Source of the DNA: Pseudomonas sp. CFII64
Lineage (GTDB): Bacteria > Pseudomonadota > Gammaproteobacteria > Pseudomonadales > Pseudomonadaceae
Direction: 5' to 3'
Assembly (NCBI RefSeq): GCF_000416235.1
Contig: NZ_ATLO01000028.1
Span: 62,001 to 126,000 of the forward strand
DNA: 64,000 nucleotides
This document shows, one piece after another, positions 36,930 to 46,221 of this stretch. Below the pieces are notes generated by a model that was given only the letters and a program-made list of their open reading frames with translations, made no database searches and was not told where the DNA came from. The first letter of the stretch is position 1. Each line of letters starts with the position of its first letter. The position numbers were made by a program, and so were the translations under genes.

Positions 36930-37260
36930 GTCATTTCTCCGGCTCATCTACGGCCTGTCGCAAGCGCGGTTCAAGGCTTATGTGATGAGATGATTTCTTA
37001 TTATGGACGCTATAAGGCAGCCTCCAAACCTGAGTCAGTTCCGAGCGATGCGATCTGACCTGGCTGAATTTTTAGCATGGGTTTTTTCATTTGTATACTG
37101 GGATGATGGTATGACGACTGGACAATTCCTGACGGATTGACAGGCGCGACGCTACAAGCACCGGGCTTGAGCCTTCGCGACGATTATCGACCTTTTATCT
37201 GGAAGTGATTTCGAGTGGTTGTTTGGTTGGCGCTACCGTCAGATCCACCGCGTCATCGTT
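36930..37260. promoter_or_regulatory. Promoter region of the apionate-type operon
   Basis: Part of the 442-base gap between the MFS start and the sensor kinase end. No gene is supported. GTATAC (37093-37098) and GGTATG (37108-37113) are spaced 15 bases apart and resemble the GGTATA repeats bound by NanR-type regulators; this pair is a candidate operator. The rest shows nothing recognisable before the REP pair at 37261. Confidence 0.35.
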
Positions 37261-37333
37261 CTTCGCGGGCAAGCCTCCAACGAAGTGATTTGCGCGCAGC
37301 AGGCACTGACCCGTTGGAGGCTTGCCCGCGAAG
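37261..37333. repeat. Inverted REP pair (REPIN-like)
   Basis: CTTCGCGGGCAAGCCTCCAA… at 37261-37281 and its exact inverted complement at 37313-37333 (21 bases each), separated by 31 bases containing GCGCGCAG. The CGGGCAAGCCTC core is the common REP sequence of fluorescent pseudomonads, and the paired form is what RAYT transposases mobilise as REPINs. It lies between the operon promoter and the 3' end of the kinase gene. Confidence 0.85.
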
Positions 37334-37371
37334 GCGATCTTTCAGGTTCGCCTTGCTATAACCGGGAGCGT

Positions 37372-38637
37372 TTAAAGCCGAACGTCGAAACAGCAGCCAT
37401 GAGGAACGCGGCTATGCAGCGTCACGCTCCAGCCCTGATGAACGCAAATGCGTTGCACCAGGGAAAGCCCCAGTCCGAGGCCCTCTCCACGTTGTTCATC
37501 GCCGCGCACGAAGGGCTGGAACATGGCCTGCTGTTTCTCCAGCGGAATGCCAATGCCACTGTCCTGAACGCTGAAGCCGTGCGAGTCGAGCGTCAGGCAA
37601 ATGAAGCCCTCGTCCGTGTAATGCCAGGCATTGCGCAACAGATTACCCATGACCGAATGCAGCAACGTCGCGTTGTACAGATCAGGCAACGGTTCTCCCG
37701 GCTCGTAGCGCAGAACAATGCCCTTTTCTTCAATAGGTTTGCGCCACATGTCCACCAGCTCGTCGGCCGTCGCTTTAACAGTGGAGCGCGGCCCCCGTCC
37801 GGCTTGATCGCTCTCGATTCGTGCCAATAACAGAAAGGTTTCCACAAGCTGGCGCATGCCTTCGCTGGCGCGGGCAATGCGGGTCACCTGGGCGTGTGAG
37901 CGTGGGTCCAGGTTGGGGTTTTCCAGGAGCAGTTCGCAGGAGCTGGCCAGCACCATCAGTGGCGTGCGCAGTTCATGGCTGACATCGCTGGTGAACAGTT
38001 TTTCGCGGCCCAGTGCGGCGCGCAGTCGGCCCAGCGTTTCATCAAAGGAAACGGCAAGTTCGCCGACTTCGTCGTTGCCATATTCGGGAGCCAGGGAAGG
38101 CGCTACCTCAAGAAGCTGATCCCGTTGGCGCACCTGTCCGGCCAGCTTGACGACCGGCGCCATGACGCGTTGTGCCAACAAGCGTCCAAGCAGCAAGGCC
38201 AGCAATACGCTGAGCACAAAGCCCACCAGCACCACGCCAAAGAGAATTCGTTCGCGCTTCACGCTGCTGCGTTGGTCACGCAACAACACATAGCTGCGCC
38301 CGTCGACCGAGTCGACCATGGCGTAGTAAGCGTTCTTACCCCGCACAAAGGTGTGGAAACCTGGCGTCAGCCGTTTGAGGTCATCGGCCATGGCCAGATC
38401 ACCTGCCCCGCCTTCGACGTAGAACAGCGAAAGCTTGTCGGGACGATGGCTCCAGTTGGCAACATCGTCCATGACTAAGAGGCGATGCAAATCGCCGTCA
38501 AGGGAGAGAACAGTGAGCTTTTTCTCGACAAAGTGAACGGTTACCACGATGCCGGCGGCGAAGACGACCGCCACCAGTGTGCTCATCAGCGTGAATACGA
38601 TCACGATCCGCTGTTTGAGACTGTGTTTGATATCCAT
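37372..38637 (-). CDS. Orphan two-component sensor histidine kinase
   Basis: 421 residues: membrane helix 1 (VFTLMSTLVAVVFAAGIVVTVHF), a periplasmic segment of about 100 residues, membrane helix 2 (VVLVGFVLSVLLALLLG), HAMP, the dimerisation helix with the phospho-accepting histidine in TSDVSHELRTPL, and the ATPase domain (N-box NLLRNAWHY, G1 DSGIGIP, G2 GLGLGLSL). The general layout is of the ColS/PmrB sort. No response-regulator gene is next to it. The start at 38637 follows CGGA; an upstream in-frame start is less likely. Confidence 0.88.
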   Translation of the reverse strand: MDIKHSLKQRIVIVFTLMSTLVAVVFAAGIVVTVHFVEKKLTVLSLDGDLHRLLVMDDVANWSHRPDKLSLFYVEGGAGDLAMADDLKRLTPGFHTFVRGKNAYYAMVDSVDGRSYVLLRDQRSSVKRERILFGVVLVGFVLSVLLALLLGRLLAQRVMAPVVKLAGQVRQRDQLLEVAPSLAPEYGNDEVGELAVSFDETLGRLRAALGREKLFTSDVSHELRTPLMVLASSCELLLENPNLDPRSHAQVTRIARASEGMRQLVETFLLLARIESDQAGRGPRSTVKATADELVDMWRKPIEEKGIVLRYEPGEPLPDLYNATLLHSVMGNLLRNAWHYTDEGFICLTLDSHGFSVQDSGIGIPLEKQQAMFQPFVRGDEQRGEGLGLGLSLVQRICVHQGWSVTLHSRVPHGCCFDVRL

Positions 38638-38779
38638 GAAATTTCCGATCAATGCATGCCGCTTGGGCACAAACCAAGGCGCGCATTATCAGAGGGAGAA
38701 TGTCGTTTTTTCGTCAACGCATGAATTTTGGCTGGCAGACGCGGCTCAGTGGACACTGAGACCGCGCTGCTGACGCACT

Positions 38780-40843
38780 TCAGATAGGCAGCGCACTGAC
38801 CACGCGCAGTGCCAGACCTTCATAAGCGTCCAGCGTGATGGTGAACTCACCCTGCTCGGTCAAGTCGCCTTCGACCCGCTCGTTGATGATATCCACCACC
38901 GGTCCCGGCGCGACGTCAGTCAGATGCAGCGTCTCGACGACGGGCTCGGAGCTGAAGTTCAGCGCGGTAATTTGCGTACCTTTGCCGGCCGGCAGCTCAT
39001 GGACCATGATCAGCAAGCCTGGATGCTGCACATCCGGAATCAGGATCTGCTTGCTCGCCGCAATATCATAGGCGCGGCGCACGGCTAGGATTTTCTTGAG
39101 CTGTGAAGCGAACGAGTCCGGACGCTGGAGCTGATCCACAAGGCTGCCATAAAGCGTTTTCGGACGCGGCATATTGCCGGCGGAAAACTCGGCTTCAGGG
39201 TCCAGGTCCACCAGATCGTAGGCGCCGCGATGGATCCAGCGCGTATCGCCATCCTGCATCAGGTGCTGAACCTGCTCGGCTGGCAGCGTCAGCGCGCCCA
39301 CCAGGTCCCAGCCGGACAAGGCAAAAACACCGGGCTGCATGGCGTTGAACATCACCAGCAACAGGTGAATGTGCTGGATCTTCAGGACGTCCGCGTCGGT
39401 GATGGTGTCCAGATCGCGAATGCCCAGCGCGGCAGTGATAATGCTCGCCGTGGTGCACGCCACGCCATTGGTGACGAACTTAAGGTTGTAAGGCGCGTGC
39501 TCGCCGGTCAGGCGTTCGTACATCTCTTCGCGAATGTGCTCGCGCAAGATGTTGCCGGGGAAGGTCTGGCCTTGGTAGTGATAGGTGTCATGGGCATGCA
39601 GCGTCCAGAAATGCACCAGTTCCAGGGTCAGCTCATCATGGTTTTGCAACGCATGAATCAGTGACGCCGGATCAATGCCAAAGGCATGCACCTGACGCAG
39701 CATCAGGCGCAGAAACTCGGTATTGCCGGTCAGCAAGGCGTGCTGGTAGGCCGGACGCGTGATGAAGTCGTAGGACAGATCCGCGCCGCCATGGGACATG
39801 GACGCGATGTCATCCAGGGTCAGGTTCAACTCCTGGAAGCTGAAGCCGCCCGCCTTGCGAATCGCACCACCCAGCAGTTGATTGCCGGTAATGGACAGCG
39901 GATGGCTTTCCGACCAGGCATTACCTTCGGCCTTGCGCTCCACGCCGAGAAAGCCGTTGGCGTCCAGACGCAATACCCGCGCGCCCATGACGTCGATGGC
40001 ATGCAAGGCATCGCCGATGATCATCTGCTGCGCGGTAAAACTTGGGTCGAGCCAGTTCAATGAAGGCTGGCCGTCCTTGAAATAATGCAGATACACCCAG
40101 CGCCGCGCCTTGCCATCGACGCCCTGGACGATGCTGGTCGCACTCCAGTCGGTCTCTTTGACGCCGGGCTCGAAAAAGATCACCCGCTGCAGCTGGCCAA
40201 CGATGTAGTGCTTGTCTTTCAGCTGATCGACGACTTCAGGCATCAGGTTGACCGCATCGCGACCTGCTGGAATATCAGGCAGCAAGTGCCAGTCTTCCTC
40301 GCGAATCTCGACCATGTGGTAAAGGCCGGGGTAATCCTCGTAGGCCATTTCCGCGAGGCGGAAATCCGCGCCCTTGCCGGTGTGCGACGGAATCACGTCA
40401 TCGATCATCACCGCGTTGTGCGCGGCAGCGATGCGGCTGAGGCTCAACAGCTGCGCTTCGGTGCCCAGGTCCGGATCGATGCCAAAGCTGATGCGGTCGA
40501 AGTTACCGTCGATACTTGGCGTACGCTGGCGGCCCTGCAGGCCGCCAGAGGTTTTCAGCGGACCGTTATGAATGCCTTGAATGCCGATCTCGGACAGCGC
40601 GTGCCACAAGGTTTCATCACCCAGGGCTTCCAGAACCGAACCCCCTTCGCGGGTGACAATGGACGCCGGATAGGCTGTGAACCATACAGAGGCGATGGCT
40701 GAAGCGTCGCGCGGCCGGGCCTCGGCGAAGGGGCGCTGCCAGAGCCTGCCCTGCCCCGAATACAATTTGGCCCGTTGTTTTGCCGCGTTCAGCATCGATT
40801 GCTCTACCAGCCAATCCACGTATTGCTTATCCGGTGTGGTCAT
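38780..40843 (-). CDS. GH13 alpha-amylase-family protein, trehalose-synthase-like
   Basis: 687 residues. A (beta/alpha)8 barrel of the GH13 family can be traced: [13 protein letters not shown] (region I), [14 protein letters not shown] (region II with the nucleophile-type Asp) and [15 protein letters not shown] (region IV His-Asp), followed by a C-terminal beta-domain. The overall pattern (long insert after region I, NHDELTLE) is of maltose-glucosyltransferase/trehalose-synthase-like proteins of Pseudomonas. The region III glutamate is probably in [10 protein letters not shown]. It is not linked to glg or tre genes here, so the substrate is unclear. The start is ATG at 40843; a TTG lies three codons earlier. 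Confidence 0.75.
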   Translation of the reverse strand: MTTPDKQYVDWLVEQSMLNAAKQRAKLYSGQGRLWQRPFAEARPRDASAIASVWFTAYPASIVTREGGSVLEALGDETLWHALSEIGIQGIHNGPLKTSGGLQGRQRTPSIDGNFDRISFGIDPDLGTEAQLLSLSRIAAAHNAVMIDDVIPSHTGKGADFRLAEMAYEDYPGLYHMVEIREEDWHLLPDIPAGRDAVNLMPEVVDQLKDKHYIVGQLQRVIFFEPGVKETDWSATSIVQGVDGKARRWVYLHYFKDGQPSLNWLDPSFTAQQMIIGDALHAIDVMGARVLRLDANGFLGVERKAEGNAWSESHPLSITGNQLLGGAIRKAGGFSFQELNLTLDDIASMSHGGADLSYDFITRPAYQHALLTGNTEFLRLMLRQVHAFGIDPASLIHALQNHDELTLELVHFWTLHAHDTYHYQGQTFPGNILREHIREEMYERLTGEHAPYNLKFVTNGVACTTASIITAALGIRDLDTITDADVLKIQHIHLLLVMFNAMQPGVFALSGWDLVGALTLPAEQVQHLMQDGDTRWIHRGAYDLVDLDPEAEFSAGNMPRPKTLYGSLVDQLQRPDSFASQLKKILAVRRAYDIAASKQILIPDVQHPGLLIMVHELPAGKGTQITALNFSSEPVVETLHLTDVAPGPVVDIINERVEGDLTEQGEFTITLDAYEGLALRVVSALPI

Positions 40844-40948
40844 AAATTCCAATCATCCGCTTCAAGTGAACCGCGCCGAAACTGCGATTCTGCTGCCAAA
40901 TACCTATTGCTATGAGCCTTGTCGGCGCCAAACGTTGCATTTTAGTTT

Positions 40949-41805
40949 TCAACCCTGCGGGCGCGTGGCTTGCCTCAGCGCATCAAGCACCGCGTTCGCC
41001 GCGTTGGACATCAGCGAGACTGGCCGGGCAATGACGCTGATCCGCCGCGCTACCGTCACGGGCAGCGGTATGCAATCAAAACTGCCGTCGTTGAGCGGCA
41101 ACAGCGTGCGCGGCAGGATCGACATGCAATGCCCTTTCCTGACCAGATCCAGAAGCGTATCGACACAGCTGAGTTCGCCACGATGGCTGAGCCGGACCTG
41201 AGCGCAATGCAACTGATGGTGCAGCGCCTCGACGCCCGCATGCCGCCAGGCCACATAACGCACGGTTTCCGCCAGTTGAGTAAAGGTCGGCTGAATGCCG
41301 GACGCGTGTTTTGCTGTCACCAACATGTAGGTATCCGCCCAGTGCAGGTGCTCCAGATAATGCTCGTCGAGCACCGTACCCGGCATGATCACAATGTCAG
41401 CCACGTCCCGTTTCAGATTATCCAGCGAAGGGTTTTGCTCGCTGCCGTGCACTGCGGTCAGTGAGACTTGTGGGTGAAGTTTGCCAAGGGATGCAATGCA
41501 CGCCGCCAGCGTGGTTTCTTGAATGTGGGTGAAATAGTGGACCGTTACGCGGCCATTGATCTCATTTTTTTTAGTTGCTCAAGGGTTGCCAGCATCGTTT
41601 CCAGAGTACGCGTGATGACGTGTCCATCCGGAGTCAGCGTGCAGCCGGTACGGCTGCGTACGAACAGACGTTTGTTGAAAAACGTCTCGACTTCCTTGAT
41701 GGCGTAACTGATGTTCGATTGGCTGCAACCCAGGATAGCGGCGGCCTCCGAAAAAGATCCCTGCACGGCGACGGTCTGGACGACTTTGAAGAAGTGGGTT
41801 TTCAT
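40949..41805 (-). pseudogene. LysR-family regulator interrupted by a frameshift at an A8 tract
   Basis: The N-terminal part (from ATG 41805, with CAGGA site) encodes a LysR winged helix (GSFSEAAAILGCSQSNISYAIKEVE) and runs to LEQLKK, where it goes on only to MRSMAA and a stop at 41545. Shifting frame by -1 within the A8 run (minus strand of 41565-41572) restores NEINGRVTVHYFTHIQETT and the whole effector domain, ending at 40949. The joined protein would be about 286 residues, a normal LysR length. The zero-frame codons CTA-AAA-AAA-ATG contain the slippery heptamer A-AAA-AAA, so programmed or transcriptional slippage, phase variation, a real mutation and a sequencing error are all possible. 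Confidence 0.8.
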
Positions 41806-42179
41806 TTTCCTGAACTCTGGCGTGAGCGATGGTTGGCGCGGGCGCGATTGCACGAGGCGCAGGTCACGTTTCCAGCCCCCAGGTGCCGCCAGAAAGGAAC
41901 GGCGGACTGGAATTGTTTCGGCAGGTCGGGGAGTTATCAGCAGAGACTTGCGCGCTGATTTAATGGCTGACAGACCGTCTCGCTCCGTACCAGAGCCATA
42001 GATAGCGCGGCGAACGCAGTACGACTGTCAGCGGCGGCAAGCATTCAGACCGGCACTTTCCGAAAAAACGGTGGGAAACGTGAGGCGGATCGGAAGTCAT
42101 GAATTCATCGGGTAAGGTTTTCCCGATCAATCCACCGGCTGGCGGTCCCTGTCAGCCTCGTGGATCAATGACTGATCAA
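41806..42179. other. Intergenic region, no gene seen
   Basis: 374 bases between the broken LysR gene and the DJ-1/PfpI gene, both on the minus strand. Two small hairpins occur near the DJ-1 end: ATCGGG/CCCGAT at 42107-42127 and GACTGAT-CA-ATCAGTC at 42170-42185, the latter overlapping the stop codon. Neither has a T-tract. Confidence 0.4.
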
Positions 42180-42785
42180 TCAGTCGTTTTCAGTCCAGTC
42201 GAAGTCCAGCTGCAAGGCGGTACGCTCCGCCAGTTCGCGGCTGTGCAGGCGCTCGACCATGTGCAGGCTCATGTCAATACCCGCCGAAATGCCCGCAGAA
42301 GTCACGAACGCGCCCTCATCGACCCAACGCAAGGTGCTCAACACATCCACGGCCGGGAACATTTCCTTGAGGTCGTTGATGTCTTCCCAATGCGTAGTGA
42401 CCTGCTTGCCCGCCAGCTTGCCGGTCTTGGCCACCAGGAATGCGCCGGTGCAGACGGCTGCGATCACTCGCTCCGGCACGGCCTGGCCGCTGATCCAGCG
42501 GATCACGTCAGGTTTTTCCATTTCGGAGGTGATTACTCCGCCTGGGACCACCAGGCAATCCATGACCGGGTGATCGTTGATGGTGTAATCCGGATCAACT
42601 TTCAAACCGGCACGCGCGCGGACCGACGACAAGGTGCGGCCGATGGTGAAAACCGTGAACAGCGGACGCTCTTCGCGGCTTTTGCGCTGGTGCATGCGGG
42701 CGGCGGTGGTGAATACTTCGTAAGGGCCTGCGAAGTCGAGGACTTCAACGTCGTCGTAGACGTAGATACCGATGTTGATTGTCAC
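42180..42785 (-). CDS. DJ-1/PfpI-family protein
   Basis: 201 residues with the class I glutamine-amidotransferase-like fold. It has the N-terminal YDDVEVLDFAGPYEVF acid region and the nucleophile elbow AAVCTGAFLVA with the reactive cysteine, followed by THWED. Members include isonitrile hydratase and proteases or glyoxalases; the exact reaction cannot be told. The start codon is GTG at 42785 with GGGAG upstream. It is divergent from a GlxA-type regulator that carries the same domain as its sensor, so the two likely form a regulator-enzyme pair. Confidence 0.82.
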   Translation of the reverse strand: MTINIGIYVYDDVEVLDFAGPYEVFTTAARMHQRKSREERPLFTVFTIGRTLSSVRARAGLKVDPDYTINDHPVMDCLVVPGGVITSEMEKPDVIRWISGQAVPERVIAAVCTGAFLVAKTGKLAGKQVTTHWEDINDLKEMFPAVDVLSTLRWVDEGAFVTSAGISAGIDMSLHMVERLHSRELAERTALQLDFDWTEND

Positions 42786-42918
42786 GAAAAAGGACTCCCG
42801 GGCGGCGTGTGCGACCTTGAAAAAGGGTCAGGTTCTGGCCTGATTGCAGCCCTCAGGTTAACCAGTCCATTTGCACTGAACTACTGTCGGAAATGCCAAT
42901 ATCCGGTAACATCGCGCC

Positions 42919-43872
42919 ATGAAAAATCATCTTGTCGTCGCGCTTATCTATAACCAGCTGTGCACCTTTGAATTTGGCTGCACGGTCGAAGTGTTTGCCT
43001 TGAAAAGGCCCGAGCTGGGCGTGACCTGGTACGAGTTCGCAACCTATTCGGTGGATGAAGGCGCGATCACGGCTGCTGGCGGCATCACCATCGTGCCGAC
43101 GCCGGGCGAAGTGCTGCTGGAAAACGCCGATACCATCATCGTGCCGGGCTGGCGTGGCGTGGACTGCGAAGTACCGCCCAAGTTAATCGCGCAATTGCAG
43201 GCGGCCCATGCGCGGGGCGCGCGGATCTGCTCGATCTGCACCGGCGCGTTCGTGCTGGCCGCTGCCGGATTGCTGCATGGAAAGCGGGTCACCACGCACT
43301 GGCGCTATACCGACATGCTGGCCAGCATGTATCCCGAGCTGACCATCCAGCCTAATGAGTTGTATGTCGACCAAGGCCAGATCGTGACGGCGGCTGGCTC
43401 GGCGGCGGGTCTGGACATGATGTTGCACCTGGTGCGCACCGATCACGGTGCCCGGGTGGCCAACATGGTCGCGCAGCGCATGGTAATTCCGCCCCATCGG
43501 GAAGGCGGGCAATCGCAATATGCATCGCGCCAGCTGGTGTCGGCCAGTGACGGGCCGATCTCGAACCTGATGGACTGGATTCGCGGCGATCTCAAACACG
43601 CCCATAGCATCAAGGAAATGGCGGATCGGGCAGCCATCAGCACGCGCACGCTGCACCGAACCTTTATGGAAAGCACCGGTTTGACACCGTATGACTGGAT
43701 TCTGGGCGAACGAATCGCCTATGCCAAAGAGTTGCTGGAATCTTCCAACATGCGTTTGGCCGAGCTGGTGGACGTTGCCGGTTTCGGTTCCGAAGAATCG
43801 TTTCGTCGACACTTTCGCAATCTGGTTGGTGTCAGCCCCACCAGCTATCGCAAGCAATTCGCCAGGGTCTGA
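42919..43872 (+). CDS. GlxA-family AraC-type regulator with DJ-1-like sensor (FtrA-like)
   Basis: 317 residues: an N-terminal DJ-1/PfpI-like domain (FEFGCTVEVFALKRPE; nucleophile elbow SICTGAFVLAAAGLL; THWRYTD) and a C-terminal AraC helix-turn-helix pair (HSIKEMADRAAISTRTLHRTF and VDVAGFGSEESFRRHFR-LVGVSPTSYRKQF). The layout matches FtrA/GlxA regulators, many of which respond to amines, amino acids or carnitine-like compounds. It is divergent from the DJ-1 gene and ends three bases from the convergent end of the ten-gene biosynthetic operon, so it might control either. Confidence 0.87.
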   Translation: MKNHLVVALIYNQLCTFEFGCTVEVFALKRPELGVTWYEFATYSVDEGAITAAGGITIVPTPGEVLLENADTIIVPGWRGVDCEVPPKLIAQLQAAHARGARICSICTGAFVLAAAGLLHGKRVTTHWRYTDMLASMYPELTIQPNELYVDQGQIVTAAGSAAGLDMMLHLVRTDHGARVANMVAQRMVIPPHREGGQSQYASRQLVSASDGPISNLMDWIRGDLKHAHSIKEMADRAAISTRTLHRTFMESTGLTPYDWILGERIAYAKELLESSNMRLAELVDVAGFGSEESFRRHFRNLVGVSPTSYRKQFARV

Positions 43873-43875
43873 GGT

Positions 43876-45024
43876 TTATTCTGCGTCGTACAGCGCATCG
43901 ACCAGTGCATCGGCAAACCCGCCCCAGGCGCCGGTCACAGCGGTATTGGTCAGCGCGACCAGGCTGATGCCAGCGGCGGGATCGACCCAATAATGACAGC
44001 CATACAATCCGCACCACGACCAGGTTCCGCTCCCCTGCTTGTGCCTGGCCAGCCCCGGATCGGTGAGCACCATCGGGCCCAAAGCAAACTTCCAACCGGG
44101 CCCCCGGTTGCTGATTGGCAAGTCGCCAATGGCATTGCTCAACAAGCTGGCGGTACTGGCCGGACTCAACAACGGCGCGCCGCCTGCCCGCAGGCATTCC
44201 AGCAACTTCAGGTAATCCGCAGCCGTGCCGATCAAGCCCGCGCCTCCAGATGGGTAAGCCTGCGGATCAGCCACGCGCGTTGCTGACAGCCGGGCTTGGC
44301 CACTGTCGAGTTTGAGGACATCAGCACGGCCGATGCGCAGCGGCTCGCTGGAGGCATCCCGATAAGCAACCGCCAGCGATTGATCATCTCTGGCAACGAA
44401 CCCCGTCGCACTCATCGCCAACGGCTGCGTCACCCAGCGTGCAATGGCTTGCGGCAGTGACACGCCACTGGCCTGCTCGATAATCGCGCCGACCACATCA
44501 GTGGCCAGGGAATAACCCCAGGCCTCTCCGGGTTTGAACAACAATGGCAGGCCAGCCAGACGGGTCAGATTGTGTTGCAGGTCAAAGCCGACGTGGTCCA
44601 GCCCGTCCGACACCCCTGCCCTTTCATAGGCATTGCCAACGGGTTGCTCGAAACCGTAGGACAAGCCCGCCGTGTGCGACAGCAAGTGGCGCAAGGTGAT
44701 GGTCGCTTCTGCGCCATCGGCCAGGCGTGGCCGGAAGTCCGCGAGCCAGCGTGTGACGGGCTCGTCCAGCGTCAACCGCCCCGATTCACAGAGCCTTAGC
44801 GCCAGCACCGAGGTCAGCAGCTTGGTCAAAGACGCCAGGCGAAACTGCGTGTGTGGCGTCACTCTGCGCCGGTTTTCCCGATCCGCCCAGCCCCGCGCCG
44901 AGGCGAAGCGCAATTCGCCCTGCTCGGCAACCAGTAACATCCCGCCAACGATGCGTCCCGATTCGACGTAATCCTGCCAGACCCTAGCAAGTCGCTTGAC
45001 CCTCGCGGCGTCGATCATCGCCAT
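43876..45024 (-). CDS. Serine hydrolase of the beta-lactamase/penicillin-binding family
   Basis: 382 residues of the class C beta-lactamase-like fold. The SxxK nucleophile is in RLASLTKLLTSV, the tyrosine motif in WGYSLATDVVG, and the HxG-like segment is replaced near GSGTWSWCGLYG. No signal peptide is seen, so it should be cytoplasmic. Relatives are esterases, D-aminopeptidases and amide hydrolases. It is the last gene of the biosynthetic operon, three bases after the iron alcohol dehydrogenase, and could release or trim the product by hydrolysing an ester or amide. The start at 45024 competes with an ATG two codons later. Confidence 0.8.
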   Translation of the reverse strand: MAMIDAARVKRLARVWQDYVESGRIVGGMLLVAEQGELRFASARGWADRENRRRVTPHTQFRLASLTKLLTSVLALRLCESGRLTLDEPVTRWLADFRPRLADGAEATITLRHLLSHTAGLSYGFEQPVGNAYERAGVSDGLDHVGFDLQHNLTRLAGLPLLFKPGEAWGYSLATDVVGAIIEQASGVSLPQAIARWVTQPLAMSATGFVARDDQSLAVAYRDASSEPLRIGRADVLKLDSGQARLSATRVADPQAYPSGGAGLIGTAADYLKLLECLRAGGAPLLSPASTASLLSNAIGDLPISNRGPGWKFALGPMVLTDPGLARHKQGSGTWSWCGLYGCHYWVDPAAGISLVALTNTAVTGAWGGFADALVDALYDAE

Positions 45025-45027
45025 GGC

Positions 45028-46182
45028 TCAGTCGCCCGCGACGGCGCGACAGAAGATCCCGGCGTAAGTCTGCGCCGAATGCCGTATCGGATTAGTGTGC
45101 GAACAGCCATCGGCAAAGGCCATACGCCCAACCAGTTCTGCATCGTGATCATCAATGCCCAGCGCACTCAAGGTGTGTGGGATGCCGAGCTGCTCGCGCA
45201 AGGCCAGAATCCAGTCCAGCACAGCGTTGAATCCTGACCCGGGCAAACCAAGGGCAATGGACAGCGCCTGCATCTGCGGGCCGAGCGCTGTCTGATTGGC
45301 CTGCAGCACATAAGGCAACAGAATCGCATTGAGCAGGCCGTGATGCTGATCGTACAGAGCGCCCAAGGTCTGAGCGATGGCATGCACGCCACCCAGGCCG
45401 CGCTGGAATGCCACTGCGCCGAGGCTTGAAGCGACAAGCATTTCCTGACGCGCATGCAGGTCGGAGCCGTCGGCAACCGCCAACGGCAGGAACTGCTTGA
45501 TCAGTTGCATGCCTTTGACCGCCACGGCCTCTGCCATGGGGTGATAAACCGGCGAGCAATAAGCCTCCATGCAATGCGTCAAGGCATCGATGCCGGTGGC
45601 CGCCGTAAGGTGTTTGGGCAGGTCCAGCGTCAGATGGGGATCGAGAATCGCAATCCTCGGCATCATCCTGCTGTGCAGAATGGTGCGCTTGACCCGCGCC
45701 TGCTCATCGGTGATCACCGACGCGCGGCCCACCTCGGAGCCGGTGCCCGCTGTGGTCGGCAAGGCAATGATCGGCGCGATTCCTGTTGGGTCAGCGCGCA
45801 AGTGGTTCTGGCCAATGTCCTCGAAATCCCACAATGGCCGGTTCTGCCCCGACATCAAGGCAATCGCTTTGGCGGCGTCCAGCGCCGATCCACCGCCAAA
45901 GGCGATGACGCCGTCGTAGGCGCCAGCCTGGTAAACCGCCAAACCCTCGGCCACATTGCGCCCGGTCGGGTTGCCTTTGACCTGATCGAAAAAGCCGCAG
46001 TCGCCCAGGGTTGCGCGGCAGTCAGCCAGCGCGCTCTGAATCATGTCGGTGGTCCCCAGAAACCGGTCGGTGACCAGCAGCGGTCGGCGGATGCCAATAC
46101 TCTGGCACGCCTGGGCCAGTTCGCTCGCTCGTCCTGCGCCGACACGCATGGAGGTGGGGTAATTCCAGTCATTACTGTGCAT
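45028..46182 (-). CDS. Iron-containing (group III) alcohol dehydrogenase
   Basis: 384 residues with an NAD-binding glycine motif (VIAFGGGSALDAAKAIA), LPTTAGTGSEVGRASVI and the metal ligands spread over DALTHCMEAY, GVHAIAQTLGALYDQHHG. It would interconvert an alcohol and an aldehyde with NAD(P)H. In this operon a likely job is reduction of a semialdehyde released by oxidative cleavage of an amino-acid intermediate; this is inference. AAGGA stands before the ATG at 46182, and 39 bases separate it from the LysE gene. Confidence 0.85.
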   Translation of the reverse strand: MHSNDWNYPTSMRVGAGRASELAQACQSIGIRRPLLVTDRFLGTTDMIQSALADCRATLGDCGFFDQVKGNPTGRNVAEGLAVYQAGAYDGVIAFGGGSALDAAKAIALMSGQNRPLWDFEDIGQNHLRADPTGIAPIIALPTTAGTGSEVGRASVITDEQARVKRTILHSRMMPRIAILDPHLTLDLPKHLTAATGIDALTHCMEAYCSPVYHPMAEAVAVKGMQLIKQFLPLAVADGSDLHARQEMLVASSLGAVAFQRGLGGVHAIAQTLGALYDQHHGLLNAILLPYVLQANQTALGPQMQALSIALGLPGSGFNAVLDWILALREQLGIPHTLSALGIDDHDAELVGRMAFADGCSHTNPIRHSAQTYAGIFCRAVAGD

Positions 46183-46221
46183 CGTCGTGGTCCTTGAATC
46201 GATTGGATGAAGTTGCTGGCA

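Noticed and set aside
37261..37333. CRISPR-like or transposon-end reading of the repeat pair
   Set aside because: There are only two inverted copies with the Pseudomonas REP core and no transposase or spacer series, so it is a REP pair.
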